A stretch of 38,427 nucleotides of DNA. It comes from Chersky-806 sp036502405. Its GTDB lineage: Bacteria > Actinomycetota > Acidimicrobiia > IMCC26256 > JAENVU01. The notes beneath the pieces are model-generated. The model did no database searches. It saw only the letters and a program-made list of their open reading frames with translations, and was not told the DNA's origin. Below, piece by piece: positions 1 through 6,878 of this stretch. Made by a program: the position numbers and the translations under genes. Where the stretch lies: the NCBI GenBank assembly GCA_036502405.1, contig DASXYP010000128.1, positions 1 through 38,427 of the forward strand, read 5' to 3'. Positions within the stretch are counted from its first letter, which is position 1; each line of letters begins with the position of its first letter.

Positions 1-2108
1 TCGGCGGTCGCGCGGTCGGGGACCCCGGCGGCCTCCCACATCCCGCCGAAGTGCCCGTGCGGGATCACCTCGTGGCGACAACCGTCGCCGAACCGGTAGC
101 GGCTGAGCATCCGCGCCTTGCCCCACTCGCTGTGGTGGATCACGCCGGGCGCCGCCGCGGCCCAGGCCCCGTAGATCGGGTCGTACACGTCGGGGCGGCG
201 GTCGTGAGGGGTGAGGTTGTGCGCGGTCCACACGAACGGCACGCCGTGGTCGCGGAGCCGCTGCAGGATCGTGGCGTGCTCGTCCGCGTCGTCGAACGCG
301 ACCCATTCGGGCCAGTGCACGTGCAGGAGGTCGACGTCGTCGATCTTCGCCCTCGCATCCGCGGCCCAGCCCAGGGGTGACGGACGCCCGATCACCCGGT
401 CCGCGATCGGGGAGTAGAGCGCCTGGTCGTAGTGGTGGCCGAACGCGGTCGACCCGACGCGCAAGAGCGGGGTCACCGTCGCCCGGTACCGGAGCGCGGT
501 GGCGGGCGCGCAGTCGAGCTGGTGGACGGCCGCGATCTCGGACCACGGGCTGCGCCACTCGGCGAGCCCGGCGACCGTGACCCGGGTCGACGCGTGCGGC
601 GAGGCGCAGCTCCACTCGACGTGCAGCGGCCGCCCCTCGACCTCCGGGACCGCCAGGCTCACCGCCTGCGGCACCGCGTCGAACGTCAGCTCGTCGTCGA
701 GCACGATGCTGCGACGCTCGACCGCGATGCGCGTGGTCCGCGTGGCCGCGAGCGGCGCCGGCTCCTTGGTGGAGTCGAGGCTCACGCCCGATGGTGCGAG
801 CGTCTCCCAGTGGGCCGTGAGCACCCCGTCCTCGTGGCGCATCGACGCGGGCACGCCCGCCGCGGTGTAGCGGCCGAGCCCGGCGAGGACGAGGGGCGTC
901 CAGCACGGCAGGTCCCGGTCCACCGGCACCTCCCACGTGCCCGGTTGGAACGGTGCCGGAAGGTAGTGGCTGCGGCTCGCGCCGACGAAGGGCAGCACGA
1001 AGTCCGCACCCGCGCTGCGGTGCGCCCAGACGCCCGCGGCGCGATGGGCCTCGAAGCCGATCCACCGGTCGTCGCGCGGGTAGGCGTCGACCGGCGCGGC
1101 CGCTCGAGTCCCGCCGGGGGCGCGGGCCAGGGTTGCGGCGGCCCACGCCAGCTTGCCGAGCAGGTCGACCGTGAGCTGGAGGCGCCGGGCCGGACCGCGG
1201 TACTCGTCCTGGTCGCGGTGACGGTGCGCGTTGACGACGCCGTCGGGGTCGAACGCGCGCTCGAGCGTCGCGGTCGCGTCGAGCGCGCGTCGGAGCCAGG
1301 TCTCGGCTCGGCCGTCCGCGGCGCCGCGCGCCAGCGCGAGCGCCGCGAGCTCGACGGTGAGGGCGGCACCGAGCGCGCCGGTCGACCGGCCCCACGGGAT
1401 CGCGGTCCCGTCGCGCGAGCCGACCGCGAGCACGAGATCGAGCGCGGTCTCGAGGCCCTCGGCCCAGAGCGGCCCGAGGCGGGGTGCGAGCGGCTCGCAG
1501 AACAGCCAGACGTCCGCGGTGTAGATGTCGTACCGGCCGACCCGGTGGTTGGAGTCGTCCAGGTAGTGCCGCGGGTTCTCGCCGAGCACCGCCGCGGCGC
1601 GCGCCACGAGTCCGTCGAGGACCGTCGGGTCCGCCAGGAGGCCGAGGCGTTCGCGACCCAGCTCGCAGCGCGCGAGGACGGCGGCGTAGTTGCGGGGGAG
1701 CAGGTCGGTGTCGAGCAGCTCGACCCAGTCCGAGCTGTCGGTCGCTCCCGCGACCTGCTCGAGCGCCGTCGCGTCGAACCCCTCGAGCAGCGGGTTGCCC
1801 ACGAAGGGTCCCCGCCGAGCCAGCGTCTCGGCGATGCGGTAGGAGAAGAACGTGTGGGTCGAGGCCCCGTCCACGTCGCGCAGGAGGTCGCTCGTCACCG
1901 CGTCGATCGGGGCCCCGGCGATGCGCTCGACGCCCGCGTCGGCGAGGTGACCGAGCGTGAAGCAGAGGTCGGCCCGCACGTCCGCGGCGACGGCATGGCC
2001 CGCGAACACACTCGGGATGCGCCAGCCCGGGAGGTGATGATGCTCCAGCGCTTCGACGGTCGCGACCGCGAAGCTGCGGAGCTGCGCGGCCAGCTCGGCC
2101 GTCGTCAC
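1..2108 (-). CDS. Partial: DUF2264-like region fused to a glycosyltransferase-like C-terminus
   Basis: An open frame of 702 codons runs without a stop from a GTG at 2108 to the left edge, so the 3' end is missing. Residues about 1-330 are helical and resemble DUF2264/six-hairpin sugar enzymes: a segment DDSNHRVGRYDIYTADVW followed by DGTAIPWGRSTGALGAA. Residues about 330-540 look beta-rich. From about residue 545 the character changes to a GT4-like glycosyltransferase: DLLHVHWPEW, FVWTAHNLTPHD, GVIHHSEWGK and HEVIPHGHFG. The GTG overlaps the stop of the DUF6807 gene by four bases (GTGA), so the two are translationally coupled. I infer a role in making or remodelling a polysaccharide. No signal peptide is visible, so it probably acts in the cytoplasm. 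The DUF2264 assignment rests on motif resemblance only; the glycosyltransferase part is more secure. Confidence 0.72.
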   Translation of the reverse strand, partial: MTTAELAAQLRSFAVATVEALEHHHLPGWRIPSVFAGHAVAADVRADLCFTLGHLADAGVERIAGAPIDAVTSDLLRDVDGASTHTFFSYRIAETLARRGPFVGNPLLEGFDATALEQVAGATDSSDWVELLDTDLLPRNYAAVLARCELGRERLGLLADPTVLDGLVARAAAVLGENPRHYLDDSNHRVGRYDIYTADVWLFCEPLAPRLGPLWAEGLETALDLVLAVGSRDGTAIPWGRSTGALGAALTVELAALALARGAADGRAETWLRRALDATATLERAFDPDGVVNAHRHRDQDEYRGPARRLQLTVDLLGKLAWAAATLARAPGGTRAAAPVDAYPRDDRWIGFEAHRAAGVWAHRSAGADFVLPFVGASRSHYLPAPFQPGTWEVPVDRDLPCWTPLVLAGLGRYTAAGVPASMRHEDGVLTAHWETLAPSGVSLDSTKEPAPLAATRTTRIAVERRSIVLDDELTFDAVPQAVSLAVPEVEGRPLHVEWSCASPHASTRVTVAGLAEWRSPWSEIAAVHQLDCAPATALRYRATVTPLLRVGSTAFGHHYDQALYSPIADRVIGRPSPLGWAADARAKIDDVDLLHVHWPEWVAFDDADEHATILQRLRDHGVPFVWTAHNLTPHDRRPDVYDPIYGAWAAAAPGVIHHSEWGKARMLSRYRFGDGCRHEVIPHGHFGGMWEAAGVPDRATA

Positions 2109-2902
2109 GGGATGGACGTCCAGTCGGCGACCGTGCCCGCGATGCGTTCGAGGTCGAGCGGACCGTCGTAGACGACCACGAGGTGCCGGCGGCGGAACGG
2201 GACGCCCGCGGGCGCGGTCATCGGCTCGTCCCAGAGGAACGCCGCGTTGAGGAAGTTCGCCCAGCCCTCGCCGTAGGTGTCGGCCCGGTTGCTCCCGTAC
2301 CAGGGCGTCGGGAACCGGGGGTTCGCGGGATGGTCCACGAGCACGAGCCCGCATTCGCGGTCGGCGCCGTCCGGAACCGGGGCGCGGCCGTGGAGCGCAC
2401 ACCACGCGGCGCGCTCGCCGAGCAGCCGGTCGTGGCGGCTCCCGTCGGGCAGCACGAGCTGCGTGTCGTGCCAGTCGGGCGCGCCCCGCACGGTGAGCCC
2501 GCCGTAGCCACCCCAGGTCGTGAACGGGGTGCGGTCGAAGGTGGTGTCGACGGCGGGGACCAGCTCCTCGGCCCAGTCGATCGCGAACCGGTCGCGACCG
2601 AGGTCGAGTGGGGCGAGGTCCCGCGTCTCGGTGAGCGCAACGGTCTCGCCGTCGGGCCGGACCCAGTCGATGGTCGCGTGCCACCGGCCGTCATCGTCCT
2701 CGATGACGTCGCGGGAGTTGAGGAGACCGAAGTCCCCGTACTCCTCCCAGAAGTTCTCGCCGTTCACCAGCTTGATCGCGAACCAGAGCGCGTGGTGCCA
2801 CGGGTGGTCGGCCGGCGCCTCGGTGGTGAGCCGCGCGCCGGCAGGCGTGACGACCGGGTGGACGTACGGACGCGGCGCGTCCCAGACGGCTGACCAGGGC
2901 AT
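2105..2902 (-). CDS. DUF6807 (PmoA-like) family protein
   Basis: This 265-residue protein matches the DUF6807 family (called PmoA in some databases, without being a methane monooxygenase). The N-terminal segment RPYVHPVVTPAG and the motif DHPWHHALWFAIKLVNG are characteristic, followed by FWEEYGDFG and a C-terminal PWYGSNRADTYGEGWANFLNAAFLW. The function of the family is unknown; members often sit beside sugar enzymes. I place the start at the ATG at 2902, which has GAGG eight bases upstream, rather than at the ATG at 2920 or at the far longer frame that would run into the divergent gene. No signal peptide is seen. The stop overlaps the GTG of the downstream fusion gene, so the two proteins probably act in one carbohydrate-related pathway. 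Confidence 0.8.
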   Translation of the reverse strand: MPWSAVWDAPRPYVHPVVTPAGARLTTEAPADHPWHHALWFAIKLVNGENFWEEYGDFGLLNSRDVIEDDDGRWHATIDWVRPDGETVALTETRDLAPLDLGRDRFAIDWAEELVPAVDTTFDRTPFTTWGGYGGLTVRGAPDWHDTQLVLPDGSRHDRLLGERAAWCALHGRAPVPDGADRECGLVLVDHPANPRFPTPWYGSNRADTYGEGWANFLNAAFLWDEPMTAPAGVPFRRRHLVVVYDGPLDLERIAGTVADWTSIP

Positions 2903-2967
2903 CCCGCCAGCCTCGCGCATCCACCTGGTCTCACTCCGGGACGGCGCACCCGGGCGCCGCGGCGTGG

Positions 2968-2973
2968 CACGCT
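2968..2973 (+). promoter_or_regulatory. Leaderless-type -10 hexamer of the folate cyclo-ligase-like gene
   Basis: CACGCT lies 7 bases before the GTG at 2981, with no Shine-Dalgarno sequence. It fits the nAnnnT-N6/7-start pattern shared by many genes in this window. Confidence 0.4.
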
Positions 2974-2980
2974 GCCGTGC

Positions 2981-3757
2981 GTGAGTCCTCGGCGCGCGCC
3001 CCGGCACGATCACGACGCGGGCGGCGACGCGTCGCTCCTGCAGGCGAAGGCGGCGCGCCGCGACGCGGTGTGGGCCGCGCTCGACGTCCCCGGGGTGGCG
3101 CGCGTCCCCAAGCCTGCGGGGCGCATCCCGAACTTCGTGGGCGCGGAAGCCGCGGCGGAGCAGCTGGCCGGTGCGCCGGAGTGGCTCGCGGCGGCGACCG
3201 TGAAGGCCAACCCGGACTCGCCCCAGTGGCCGGTCCGGACCCGCGCGCTCGTCGACGGCAAGGTCGTCTACATGGCGGTGCCCCGCCTGGCCGAGCCCGA
3301 GCCGTTCTTCCTGCTCGACCCGGAGCAGCTCGCGGACGCGCCCCGCGCCGCGAGCTCCATCAAGGGCGCGTCACGCAGCGCCCGACGCGTGGACCTGGAC
3401 GCGCTCGAGCCCGTCGACCTCGTCGTCACGGGATGCGTCGCGGTCGACCGGCGCGGCGCGCGGCTGGGAAAGGGCGGCGGGTTCAGCGATCTCGAGCTCG
3501 CCGCCGCGGCCGCGGCCGGGCTGGTGGACGAGCACACGGTCGTCGCGACCACGGTGCACCCTTTTCAGGTGCTCGACGCGGGTGACGTTCCCACCACCAC
3601 GCACGACATCCACGTCGACCTGATCGTCACGCCGGACGAGGTCCTGCGCTGCTCGCGGCCTCCGGGATGGGGACTCCCGACGATCGACTGGTCCGAGCTC
3701 ACCGAGGAGAAGATCGACGCCATCCCGCTGCTGGGCCGCCTGCGATCCGCCCGCTGA
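2981..3757 (+). CDS. 5-formyltetrahydrofolate cyclo-ligase-like protein (MTHFS superfamily)
   Basis: The 258-residue product belongs to the MTHFS/COG0212 superfamily, which converts 5-formyl-THF to 5,10-methenyl-THF with ATP. Diagnostic features are the N-terminal VWAALDVPGVARVPKPAGRIPNF, cut here to VARVPKPAGRIPNFVGA, and the C-terminal GCVAVDRRGARLGKGGGFSD, which matches the nucleotide/substrate loop GxxxDxxGxRLGxGxGYxD of the family. It is longer than bacterial YgfA (about 190 residues) and looks like the MTHFSD/archaeal-type branch, so the exact substrate is uncertain. The GTG start has no Shine-Dalgarno sequence but has a -10-like hexamer 7 bases upstream, which fits a leaderless message. 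It is divergent from the DUF6807 operon. It is likely cytoplasmic. Confidence 0.75.
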   Translation: MSPRRAPRHDHDAGGDASLLQAKAARRDAVWAALDVPGVARVPKPAGRIPNFVGAEAAAEQLAGAPEWLAAATVKANPDSPQWPVRTRALVDGKVVYMAVPRLAEPEPFFLLDPEQLADAPRAASSIKGASRSARRVDLDALEPVDLVVTGCVAVDRRGARLGKGGGFSDLELAAAAAAGLVDEHTVVATTVHPFQVLDAGDVPTTTHDIHVDLIVTPDEVLRCSRPPGWGLPTIDWSELTEEKIDAIPLLGRLRSAR

Positions 3758-3781
3758 GATCACGACCGGCGCCGGCGTGCG

Positions 3782-3787
3782 TAGGCT
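3782..3787 (+). promoter_or_regulatory. Leaderless-type -10 hexamer of the TauD-family gene
   Basis: TAGGCT is followed by 7 bases and then the ATG at 3795. It is a good match to TANNNT, and there is no Shine-Dalgarno sequence, so transcription probably starts at or next to the start codon. Confidence 0.6.
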
Positions 3788-3794
3788 CTGCGGC

Positions 3795-4616
3795 ATGCGT
3801 GCGACCCTCACCATCGAGCCGATGACCGTCACGATCGGCGCGGAGATCGGCGGGGTCGATCTGGCCGCGGACCAAAGCGACGAGACCATCGCGGAGATCC
3901 GCGCCGCGCTGCTCGAGTGGAAGGTCGTGTTCTTCCGCGACCAGGAGCCGCTCGGGCGCGACGAGCACGTCGCGTTCGGGCGGCGCTTCGGCGACCTGGA
4001 GGTCCACCCACTCACGCCCAAGGACCAGAAGCAGCCCGAGGTGTTCGTGCTGCCCGCGGGCGGTGAGCACGGCGCGCCGGGGGTGTGGCACAGCGACGTG
4101 ACCTGGCGGCCCGAGCCGTCCATGGGATCGATCCTGCGCGCGGTGGAGCTGCCGCCGGTGGGTGGTGACACCCTCTGGGCCGACATGCACGCGGCGTACG
4201 AGCGTCTGGACGACGCCACCAAGGAGCGGGTCGACGGGCTCGTGGCGCTGCACGACTTCACCCGCGCGTTCGGCGCCGGCCAGACGCCCGAGGTGCAGGA
4301 GAAGATGCGGGCCAAGCACCCGACCGTCGAGCACCCGGTCGTGCGCACGCACCCGGAGAGTGGTGCGAAGTCGATCTACGTGAACGCCGGGTTCACCATG
4401 GGCATCAAGGGCATGGAGCCCGAGGAGAGCCTCCCCCTGCTGCAACGGCTCCAGCACCAGGCCTGGCTCCCCGACGTCCAGTGCCGCTTCCGGTGGAGCC
4501 CGGGCAGCGTCGCGTTCTGGGACAACCGGGCGACCCAGCACTGCGTGAGCAACGACTTCCTGCCCCGCCGCCGGGTCATGGAGCGCGTCACCGTCGTCGG
4601 CGACCGGCCTTTCTGA
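3795..4616 (+). CDS. TauD/TfdA family Fe(II)/2-oxoglutarate-dependent dioxygenase
   Basis: This 273-residue cytoplasmic enzyme belongs to the TauD/TfdA family, which uses Fe(II), 2-oxoglutarate and O2 to hydroxylate or cleave small substrates such as taurine, alkyl sulfates or aryloxyacetates. The metal triad is visible: H99 and D101 in WHSDVTW, and H249 in NRATQHC. The 2-oxoglutarate-binding arginine is likely R264 in RRRVMERVTV. The N-terminus (IGAEIGGVDL) and VVFFRDQ are typical of the family, and the length is normal. The substrate cannot be read from the sequence, and there is no transporter or sulfur gene next to it. The ATG is preceded at 7 bases by TAGGCT. It ends 7 bases before a palindromic repeat element. 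Confidence 0.9.
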   Translation: MRATLTIEPMTVTIGAEIGGVDLAADQSDETIAEIRAALLEWKVVFFRDQEPLGRDEHVAFGRRFGDLEVHPLTPKDQKQPEVFVLPAGGEHGAPGVWHSDVTWRPEPSMGSILRAVELPPVGGDTLWADMHAAYERLDDATKERVDGLVALHDFTRAFGAGQTPEVQEKMRAKHPTVEHPVVRTHPESGAKSIYVNAGFTMGIKGMEPEESLPLLQRLQHQAWLPDVQCRFRWSPGSVAFWDNRATQHCVSNDFLPRRRVMERVTVVGDRPF

Positions 4617-4623
4617 GGCGGCC

Positions 4624-4711
4624 TTCCAAAGGTCTCGGAGGGCGATCGCCCGGGCCGCGGCCGATTGGCGCCCTCCGGCGGCTCTTCCATGTTCTCCGGA
4701 GGGCGATCGCC
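4624..4711. repeat. Palindromic repeat element, 61-bp family, one and a half units
   Basis: The element begins with TTCCAAAGGTCTCGGAGGGC just after the TauD stop. It contains GGCGCCCTCCGGCGG at about 4667-4681, and the TTCC-CTCCGGAGGGCGATCGCC part restarts at 4685. The spacing of the two TTCC starts (4624, 4685) is 61 bases. The same unit and period occur at 26165-26346, in the same orientation relative to the preceding stop codon. The GGAGGGCG and CGCCCTCC arms can pair in either of two ways along the array. It lies in a convergent gap, so it may act as a transcript-end structure, but no U-tract follows. Confidence 0.75.
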
Positions 4712-4724
4712 GCAGCGCCGTCGC

Positions 4725-5051
4725 CTACCGGTCGACGGCGCGCTCGAGCTGGGCCTTCGACATCTTCGACCGGCCCTTGATGCCGCGCTGCTTGGCTTCC
4801 TCGTAGAGCTGATCGCGGGTGCGGCCTCCGGGTCCCCGGTGCGAGCGGAGCCCGCCGCGCCGGCCCGAGGAGATGTCGTCGGTCGAGGTCTTCGAGGACT
4901 CCCGGGCCTCGCCCGCTCGGGCTCGCTCCTTGTTCACGGTGCGCGCCGCGATCTCCTCGGCGAGGTCTTCGGAGCGGCCCTGCTCCTCGAGCCCCTCCTT
5001 GATGTGCTCGTACTGCCGTTCGCGCTTGTTGCTCCAGGCCTGCGGTGGCAT
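4725..5051 (-). CDS. Rho_N-domain small protein (often annotated 'plasmid stabilization protein')
   Basis: A basic, hydrophilic 108-residue protein of a family common in actinobacteria. The core KRERQYEHIKEGLEEQGRSE is followed by EEIAARTVNKERARAGE and SSGRRGGLRSHRGPGGRT. The C-terminus (RDQLYEEAKQRGIKGRSKMS) is a SAP/Rho_N-like helix-turn-helix that usually binds nucleic acid. The family is often labelled plasmid stabilization protein, but I see nothing plasmid-like here. The ATG at 5051 has GGGAG five bases upstream. A GTTT-N16-GGGAAG sequence at 5094-5119 resembles a SigB-type stress promoter. It lies next to hemerythrin and small membrane protein genes that have similar promoters, which suggests a stress role. 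Confidence 0.8.
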   Translation of the reverse strand: MPPQAWSNKRERQYEHIKEGLEEQGRSEDLAEEIAARTVNKERARAGEARESSKTSTDDISSGRRGGLRSHRGPGGRTRDQLYEEAKQRGIKGRSKMSKAQLERAVDR

Positions 5052-5093
5052 CGGTGCTCCCTTCGTGCGGGGCAATGGGGCTCCCTGCGATCC

Positions 5094-5119
5094 CTTCCCG
5101 AGCCGCGCCGACCCGAAAC
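5094..5119 (-). promoter_or_regulatory. SigB/SigF-like promoter, GTTT-N16-GGGAAG
   Basis: Read on the minus strand, GTTT (5116-5119) and GGGAAG (5094-5099) are 16 bases apart. The pattern is near the actinobacterial stress-sigma consensus GTTT-N14-16-GGGTA, with one change (A for T). It sits about 43 bases upstream of the ATG at 5051. Confidence 0.4.
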
Positions 5120-5160
5120 GCCAGGGTGACCCGCGCCGTGCACCCGGTCCGGGTTCGGGG

Positions 5161-5185
5161 GTTCTCGACCCTCCCGCGTGGGTAG
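5161..5185 (+). promoter_or_regulatory. SigB/SigF-like promoter, GTTC-N15-GGGTAG
   Basis: GTTC (5161-5164) and GGGTAG (5180-5185) are 15 bases apart, 33 bases upstream of the ATG at 5219. This is close to the stress-sigma consensus, and the spacing is the same as that of the promoter at 6138-6162. Confidence 0.5.
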
Positions 5186-5218
5186 GAACCCTGCAGAGCT
5201 GCGGGAAGGGGAGACGAG

Positions 5219-5455
5219 ATGGGGATCTGGATCCTGGTGGCGGTGGGCCTCTGGCTCGTGGCGATGGGCACGATGGGCATCTGCGCGGGCCTCGTGAAGG
5301 AGACCGACCGGGCCCAGCGCGACGTGCTCGCCCGCGCACGGCGTGAGCCGTTCCTTGCGCCGAAGCGCCCCCGCATCTCGACCCCGTCACGCGCGACCCG
5401 CGCTCATGTCGCACGCCGCGTCGTCGGCGGCTCACGCACCTACGTCGGCGGGTAG
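5219..5455 (+). CDS. Small membrane protein, unknown function
   Basis: A 78-residue protein with one hydrophobic N-terminal segment (residues about 2-26: IWILVAVGLWLVAMGTMGIC and following) and a basic, Arg/Pro-rich tail. I do not recognise a family. The start is supported by GGGGAG five bases before the ATG. A stress-sigma-like promoter lies directly upstream. The likely topology is a short segment in the membrane with the basic tail in the cytoplasm. The tail is low in complexity, so the reading frame is supported mainly by the ribosome site, the promoter and the hydrophobic segment. It is divergent from the Rho_N gene. Confidence 0.55.
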   Translation: MGIWILVAVGLWLVAMGTMGICAGLVKETDRAQRDVLARARREPFLAPKRPRISTPSRATRAHVARRVVGGSRTYVGG

Positions 5456-5492
5456 GAGCGCTCGACCCGCCACGCCCGTCCCCGAGCGCGGC

Positions 5493-5918
5493 TCAGACGG
5501 GGACCACCGCGGCGAACGCGCGGCCGAGATCGGCCCGGCGGGGGGACTCGAGCATCACCCGGACCTGGGGCAGCACCTCGGTCTCCTCCGCGTCGACGTG
5601 CTCCTCGACCAGGACCTCCAGCTCGCCCACGAGAGCGGCGCGGCAGTCGGTGCCGCGCTCGTCGCGGATCCGATCGATCAGGCGCGCCACCTCGGCGTGC
5701 TCGTCCTCGCTCTCGCCCGCCATCTGGCGGCCGTTCGGGAGCTCCGCGTCGACGACCGGGTAGAGCACCCTCAGCTCGGCCAGCCGGTGACGGTCGAGCG
5801 CGTCGCAGATCGCGTCGACGAGCTCCGCGTCACCGGTCGACGCGAACTTTGCGAACAGCTCCTCCACCTCGCGGTGGTCGCGCTCGACGAGCTCGACGAT
5901 GTCCATCTTCGTGGTCAT
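5493..5918 (-). CDS. Hemerythrin-domain (HHE) protein
   Basis: A 141-residue four-helix protein of the hemerythrin HHE cation-binding family, which binds a di-iron or similar metal centre and O2, NO or peroxide. Candidate ligands are H18 in VERDHREVEELF, H44 and E48 in LDRHRLAELRVLYPVV, H72 in EDEHAEV, and H104 with E108 in LVEEHVDAEETEVLPQV, the typical HxxxE arrangement. I chose the ATG at 5918 because the protein then begins a few residues before helix 1; the start has no clear Shine-Dalgarno sequence, and the ATG at 5906 is an alternative. It follows the DUF6131 gene by 32 bases, probably in one transcript driven by the stress-type promoter at 6138-6162. Confidence 0.85.
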   Translation of the reverse strand: MTTKMDIVELVERDHREVEELFAKFASTGDAELVDAICDALDRHRLAELRVLYPVVDAELPNGRQMAGESEDEHAEVARLIDRIRDERGTDCRAALVGELEVLVEEHVDAEETEVLPQVRVMLESPRRADLGRAFAAVVPV

Positions 5919-5950
5919 GGCAGGAGACGGGGTCTGAGCGCGGGCGCCGC

Positions 5951-6100
5951 TCAATACCAGCGTCGGCCCCACGCCGCGCCCGTGCCCTCCGCGACCCACA
6001 GGACCGCGCCGACGATCGCCAGGATGATGCCGATCGTCCAGAGTGCGGGGGCTCCCATCAGGAAGCCGATGAGCATCAAGATGATTCCGAGCACCAGCAT
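5951..6100 (-). CDS. DUF6131-like small membrane protein
   Basis: A 49-residue protein with two hydrophobic stretches: MLVLGIILMLIGFLMG and ALWTIGIILAIVGAVLWVAE. This resembles the DUF6131 family of small actinobacterial membrane proteins, of unknown function. The ATG at 6100 has GGAGG seven bases upstream. A strong stress-sigma-like promoter (GTTT-N15-GGGTAG) lies 38 bases upstream of the start, so this is the first gene of a short operon with the downstream hemerythrin gene. The longer frame through 6394 is a shadow of the divergent hemerythrin gene. Confidence 0.75.
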   Translation of the reverse strand: MLVLGIILMLIGFLMGAPALWTIGIILAIVGAVLWVAEGTGAAWGRRWY

Positions 6101-6137
6101 TGTGCGCCCTCCCTCGACGTGGACCGTCCGAGCGCTT

Positions 6138-6162
6138 CTACCCGTCGAGTCGCGCGCGAAAC
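6138..6162 (-). promoter_or_regulatory. SigB/SigF-like promoter, GTTT-N15-GGGTAG
   Basis: On the minus strand GTTT (6159-6162) and GGGTAG (6138-6143) are exactly 15 bases apart, a full match to the actinobacterial stress-sigma consensus. It would drive the DUF6131 - hemerythrin pair. Confidence 0.6.
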
Positions 6163-6174
6163 CCTCGGAGTCGG

Positions 6175-6200
6175 GTGTACGACCACGCGCCGACGGGTAC
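6175..6200 (+). promoter_or_regulatory. Possible SigB/SigF-like promoter, GTGT-N16-GGGTAC
   Basis: GTGT (6175-6178) and GGGTAC (6195-6200) are 16 bases apart. The start codon at 6210 follows 9 bases later, which would leave almost no leader. It is weaker than the divergent site at 6138-6162. Confidence 0.35.
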
Positions 6201-6209
6201 TGCGCAGTC

Positions 6210-6857
6210 ATGCCGACCACACAGACCTCGAGGAAGCGCTCCACCACCACTCGCGGGACGAAGGGCGGGCGCCGCCCGTCGCGGGCACCCCGGCAGGACG
6301 CGGTCGCGATCCTGAAGGACGACCACCGCGCGGTCGAGGAGCTCTTCAAGAAGTTCGAGCGCGCCGGCGACGGCGCGGCCAAGCAGAAGCGCAAGCTCGT
6401 GGACCAGATGCTCGTCGAGCTCTCGCAGCATGCGTCGATCGAGGAGCAGGTCCTCTACCCCTGGGCGCGTGAGTACATCGAAGACGAGGACGAGCAGGTG
6501 CTGGAGGCGATCGAGGAGCACCACGTGGTCAAGTGGCTGCTCTCGGAGCTCGAGGACCTCGACCCGAAGGACGAGCGCTTCGACGCGAAGGTGACCGTGA
6601 TGATGGAGAGCGTCCGTCACCACGTGAAGGAGGAGGAGAGCAAGCTCTTCCCCGACCTGCGCGACGTGGCGACGCGTGCCGAGCTCCTCGACCTCGGTGA
6701 TGCGCTGCAGCAGGCCCGGAAGCATGCGCCGAGCCGTCCGCATCCCCGAGGCGCGGACACGCCGCCGGTCAACGTCGTCGCCGCACCGATCGCGTCGGCG
6801 CTCGACCACGCCCGCGAAGTCGGTCGGGACGTGGTCGAGCGCGTCGGCGGCAGCTGA
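6210..6857 (+). CDS. Hemerythrin-domain (HHE) protein, long form
   Basis: A 215-residue protein with a basic N-terminal tail (residues 1-28, rich in Arg, Ser and Thr), then an HHE hemerythrin domain. Candidate metal ligands are the His in KDDHRAVEELFKKF, the His and Glu in LSQHASIEEQVLYPWA, the His pair in AIEEHHVVKWLL, and HHVKEEESKLFP, the canonical HxxxE. The last 50 residues are a separate low-complexity and helical tail. It is divergent from the DUF6131 - hemerythrin pair across a short region with stress-type promoter motifs on both strands. It probably senses or handles oxygen, NO or peroxide in the cytoplasm; the basic N-terminus could bind nucleic acid, but this is inference. Confidence 0.87.
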   Translation: MPTTQTSRKRSTTTRGTKGGRRPSRAPRQDAVAILKDDHRAVEELFKKFERAGDGAAKQKRKLVDQMLVELSQHASIEEQVLYPWAREYIEDEDEQVLEAIEEHHVVKWLLSELEDLDPKDERFDAKVTVMMESVRHHVKEEESKLFPDLRDVATRAELLDLGDALQQARKHAPSRPHPRGADTPPVNVVAAPIASALDHAREVGRDVVERVGGS

Positions 6858-6878
6858 GGCTGCTCCTCGCGACCGCGA

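Noticed and set aside
432..2171. A 579-residue + strand frame
   Set aside because: It is antisense to the better supported fusion gene and is rich in Arg, Glu and Val without any motif.
4725..5051. A plasmid or toxin-antitoxin origin from the 'plasmid stabilization' label
   Set aside because: The family is common on actinobacterial chromosomes and there is no toxin, replication or partition gene nearby.
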